DNA of 13,906 nucleotides. Source: Baffinella frigidus. Lineage: Eukaryota > Cryptophyceae > Cryptomonadales > Baffinellaceae. The stretch is from assembly GCA_026770585.1 (NCBI GenBank), contig MU646371.1, positions 528,344 to 542,249 of the forward strand, read 5' to 3'. The notes under the pieces are model-generated. The model ran no database searches. It saw only the letters and a program-made list of their open reading frames with translations, and was not told the DNA's origin. Every line of letters begins with the position of its first letter. The stretch's first letter is position 1. A program made the position numbers and the translations under genes. This document shows, piece by piece, positions 11,409 to 13,906 of the stretch.

Positions 11409-11422
11409 GGGGGGGGGGGGGG
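11409..11422 (+). repeat. 14-G run
   Basis: A homopolymer between the minisatellite and the direct repeat that flanks the next telomere-like array. Confidence 0.85.
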
Positions 11423-11572
11423 CTTCGACGCTTCACCAGACGCGGTCCTTCCTAATCCCTAATCCCTAAACCCTAAACCCTAAACCCTAAACCCTAAACC
11501 CTGAACCCTCTGAAACCTAAACCGAATTTTCTTGACTTTCGGTGGCGGACTTTGACGCTTCACCAGACACGG
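11421..11572. repeat. Telomere-like array bracketed by 26-bp direct repeats
   Basis: The flanks 11421-11446 and 11547-11572 share GACGCTTCACCAGAC(G/A)CGGT. Between them lie CCCTAAT and about five perfect CCCTAAA units (11451-11523), then a short unique piece. The arrangement looks like repeat insertion with a target duplication. Confidence 0.82.
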
Positions 11573-11590
11573 TACGTGCGTTCTTACTTT

Positions 11591-11866
11591 CTTACTAGCT
11601 AGTTTAGGGTTGAGGGTTAAGGGTGTAGGCAGAGGGTTGAGGGTTGAGGGGTTTTACTAGCTAGTTTAGGGTTGAGGGTTGAGGGTTTAGTTGAGGGTTG
11701 AGGGTTGAGGGTTTAGTTGAGGGTTGAGGGTTGAGGGTTTAGTTGAGGGTTGAGGGTTGAGGGTTTAGTTGAGGGTTGAGGGTTGAGGGTTTAGTTGAGG
11801 GTTGAGGGTTGAGGGTTTAGTTGAGGGTTGAGGGTTGAGGGTTTAGGCGTTGGGTTTAGGGGTTTC
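11591..11866 (+). repeat. Higher-order telomere-like repeat, six perfect 26-bp units
   Basis: From 11691 to 11846, the unit (TTGAGGG)x3 plus TTTAG repeats six times without a mismatch. Upstream, TTACTAGCTAGTTTAGGG occurs twice (about 11592 and 11654) with shorter TTGAGGG runs. The uniformity suggests recent amplification. Confidence 0.95.
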
Positions 11867-11898
11867 CCCCTCGGCACCCGATAAGACAGCTCCACAGT

Positions 11899-12001
11899 AT
11901 CCCTTAAGTGGCCAGTAGGCTCACACGCCCTACCGTAGGGTCCTAGGCAGGTCCTAGGACCTCTTGGTGGTCAAATTTGACCACCTGGCCACTTAAGAGA
12001 T
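11899..12001. mobile_element. Compact fold-back element with three inner palindromes
   Basis: The outer 17-bp arms 11899-11915 and 11985-12001 have one mismatch (ATCcCTTAAGTGGCCAG). Inside are CCCTACCGTAGGG, a perfect 14-bp palindrome AGGTCCTAGGACCT (11949-11962) and a perfect 20-bp palindrome (11966-11985). It shares ACCGTAGGGTCCTAGG with the arms of the element at 562-976. Confidence 0.82.
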
Positions 12002-12166
12002 ACGTGCTTTTGTCGCTTTCTTACCAGCTATCCCCTACGCCCGACAAGAGAGGGTTTCCTCGAGTTTATTGTTCGGATTTCAGAGGGGGTTGAAGCCAAC
12101 GTACCCCCCCCCCGAAGAGGTGTGTTTTACATGGGGCCTACCGTTCCTTTCTGTTGTAGCTAGCCC

Positions 12167-12306
12167 CTAGCTCTGCCTCACTCGGGTTGACCGGCTATTC
12201 TCAAGTTGACATTCTGCGTGTGCGGCACAAATCCGTCAACTTTTGGAACGGAAGAGCGCCCGGGCTCACCGAATAGGTGCGCCCAAATAGACCGAATCAG
12301 CGCTAG
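12167..12306. mobile_element. MITE of the CTAGCTCTG family, copy 2 (140 bp)
   Basis: It aligns along its length with the reverse complement of 9861-10003, so the two copies are inserted in opposite orientation. The left end CTAGCTCTGCCTCACTCGGG is intact; the right end is diverged (GCGCTAG in place of GAGCTAG). Confidence 0.85.
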
Positions 12307-12545
12307 CAGGCCGTGACTGAGGAGTACTGTGCAGGCACACCCCACACCCTCATCCCCAACCCCAAATCCCGAAATGTGCAGGGGCAGATGGGAGCGAAAG
12401 AGGCGGAAGAGACTGGGGTCCCCAGTAAAACAAATCTGGTTTCTTGACTGGTTTCTTGCCCAAACAGACTGAACCAGAGCTAGACGGCCGTGACTGAGGA
12501 GTGAACGAAACAGGGGCAGACGGAAGCGAAAGAAGAAGAGGGCGA
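12283..12545 (+). repeat. Diverged tandem duplication including a MITE end
   Basis: The block GCCCAAATAGACCGAATCAG...GCTAG...GGCCGTGACTGAGGAGT at 12281-12324 recurs at 12458-12503. GGGCAGATGGGAGCGAAAGA also recurs as GGGCAGACGGAAGCGAAAGA (about 12383 and 12513). The right end of the MITE was therefore duplicated with its flank. Confidence 0.78.
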
Positions 12546-12549
12546 CCCG

Positions 12550-13440
12550 CCGTCGCCTACGCGGTTGCTCCTGCTTTCCTCTAGACGTTCTTTGTTCTTG
12601 GTTCGGGGTTCAGGGTGTATGCAAACCAGGCGGTTCATTGGTCGATGGTGGTTTGCGTCGCCAACGCGGTTGTTCCCGCTTTCCTCTACTCGTTCTTTGT
12701 TAAGGGCTGAGGGTAAGGGTTGAGCAGTCGTTGTTAAGGGTCACGGGTTAAGGGTTGAGCTTGATTAAGGGTTAACGGTGTTCAGGGTTTACGTACAGCA
12801 GGCGGTTCATTGGTCGATGTTGGCTGTGGGTTGGCATGAGTCGTGGTTGGTTCAGTTTCACCTACGCGGTTGCCCCCGCTTTCCTCTACTCGTTATTTGT
12901 TAAGGGTTAAGGGTTCAGGGTTTATGCAAACCAGGCGGTTCATTGGTCGATGTTGGCTGGGCCTACGCGATTGCTCCAGCTTTCCTCTACTCGTTTTTGG
13001 TTCAGAGTTGAGGGTTGAGGGTTGAGTGTTGAGTGTTTACGTACACCAGGCGGTTGATTGGTCGTTATTGACTGTGGGTTGTCACTGCCTACAGTCCACC
13101 TACCCTAACACATACCCGTCGGGGCCGGACTGATTGAGTATGTGTGGAGGGTAGGTATGAGGTATGGTGTCCACCCTTCAGGCATACTTCCTTGCAGGGG
13201 GGAATCGGGGGCCGGCCGAAGAAGTATGTGTGGAGGGTAAGTTTGTGTTATTGTAGCCTGTGTTAGGGTAGGTGGACTGTACGCGGTTGATCCGCTTTCC
13301 TCTACTCGTTTTGAAGGGTCGAGGGTTGAGTAGTCGGTGTCAAGGGTTAAGGGTTGAGCTTGGTTAAGGGTTAAGGGTTGAGTGTATAGGGTTCACGTAC
13401 AGCAGGCGGTTCATCAGTCATTGTTGGCTGTGGGGTGTCA
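12550..13440 (+). repeat. Satellite with telomere-like spacer, about five units
   Basis: Each unit has a first conserved box (TACGCGGTTG, then GCTTTCCTCTACTCGTT) and a telomere-like run (TTAAGGG/TTGAGGG variants). A second box (GTACAnCAGGCGGTTCATTG, then GTCGATGTTGGCTG) ends it. First boxes lie near 12558, 12652, 12863, 12963 and 13281; second boxes near 12620, 12794, 12927, 13042 and 13397. Unit length varies with the telomere-like part. The array is interrupted by the element at 13091-13280. Confidence 0.85.
13091..13280. mobile_element. 190-bp inverted-repeat element inside the satellite
   Basis: Perfect 22-bp terminal inverted repeats (13091-13112 and 13259-13280, ACAGTCCACCTACCCTAACA start). 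Inside, AGTATGTGTGGAGGGTA(A/G)GT occurs twice. It splits a satellite unit between its second and next first box, so it was inserted after the satellite formed. Confidence 0.87.
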
Positions 13441-13805
13441 TAAGTCGTGGCTGTTTCAGTTTTTCATGGATCGTTGCTGTGCATGGTTTCACCAGTCGGT
13501 AGAGCGCTGTGCAGAGAAGTTGGCCGCCGAAAAATGGGGAAATGGGGAAATTGGAGCCATTTTGTCCACTTTTGAGAAATTCATGGTACTAAATTTCTCA
13601 AAAGTTGACAAATGGCTCCAATTTCTCGATTTTCCATTATTTCCCGTGGCCAACTTCTCTGCACAGCGCTCTATCGGTGCATTTCAAGAGTCGAGGGTAC
13701 CTGAGTAGGCTAACGTAACGGAGTTACCCTATACACTCAACCCTTAACCCTTAACCAAGCTCAACCCTTAACCCTTGACACCGACTACTCCGCCCTTAAC
13801 CCTCG
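13318..13805. repeat. Nested giant inverted repeat
   Basis: The outer arms 13328-13391 and 13727-13790 are 64 bp and perfect inverted copies of satellite telomere-like sequence; a 9-nt indel lies just outside. The inner arms 13497-13581 and 13592-13676 are 85 bp and close to 90% identical, with a 10-nt loop. The open frames across it arise from the symmetry and are not taken as a gene. Confidence 0.92.
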
Positions 13806-13865
13806 GGCGGACGCAGGATCCATTTCATTATCCACGTGTGGGTCATGCACGAAATCTCTGTGTAG

Positions 13866-13906
13866 CGCGTTGGAAAGCCCCGCCGGCAGGCTCGTGAACG
13901 CCCACG
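13866..13906 (+). CDS. Possible exon start, cut by the window edge
   Basis: After GTGTAG, the frame reads one base and then codons ALESPAGRLVNAH, with GC-ending codons and no stop. It could belong to the plus-strand gene. The opposite strand is also open (AFTSLPAGLSNALH). Too short to decide. Confidence 0.22.

Noticed and set aside
10854-11436. Two minus-strand frames of 154 and 184 codons with repeated Cys-x-Glu-Ser-Arg-Ser units
   Set aside because: They are produced by the 30-bp minisatellite, which is a multiple of three and so keeps several frames open.
11691-11846. A CRISPR-like array
   Set aside because: The units are contiguous and have no unique spacers.
13382-13708. A 108-codon plus-strand open frame
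   Set aside because: It runs through the palindrome and satellite, with no coding signature beyond the symmetry.

Overview
The window looks like nuclear DNA of a eukaryotic alga or another plastid-bearing protist. The reasons are a conserved protein split by GT-AG introns, many degenerate telomere-like arrays of the TTTAGGG type inside introns and intergenic DNA, and many short inverted-repeat (MITE-like) elements. No bacterial operon structure, ribosome-binding sites, rRNA or tRNA gene was seen. The species cannot be fixed from the sequence; a TTTAGGG-type telomere fits green algae, chromerids, cryptophytes and others.

Region 55-7659 (possibly to 7921), minus strand: one gene for a UbiA-family prenyltransferase of the MenA type (1,4-dihydroxy-2-naphthoate prenyltransferase, phylloquinone/menaquinone synthesis). 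Eight short exons (57-117 nt) were located by eye. Both Asp-rich UbiA motifs and the YTAPP motif are present. Seven of the eight exons join in phase with canonical GT and AG ends; the start of exon 4 is unresolved. The C-terminus lies beyond the poly-G start of the window. The exons make up only about 9% of the gene; the introns hold MITEs, fold-back elements, telomere-like arrays and repeated copies of the gene's own exon edges.

Region about 7900-8300: probable divergent 5' region. Region 8204-9802, and perhaps the last 41 bases, plus strand: coding-like sequence of an unrecognised gene. A 33-codon exon candidate at 9704-9802 has a diverged copy at 8971 that differs mainly at third codon positions.

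Region 9860-13906: repeat-rich DNA. It holds two copies of a 140-bp MITE in opposite orientations, a 30-bp minisatellite, a six-copy perfect 26-bp higher-order telomere-like repeat, a satellite with telomere-like spacers, and a nested giant inverted repeat (13318-13805).

The most unusual signal is a rule seen across the menA gene. Copies of exon 5' edges (with their AG acceptor) lie only in the upstream intron, and copies of exon 3' edges (with their GT donor) lie only in the downstream intron. Exon 4 and an intergenic telomere-like array are each bracketed by direct repeats, as if telomere-like DNA had been inserted at breaks.
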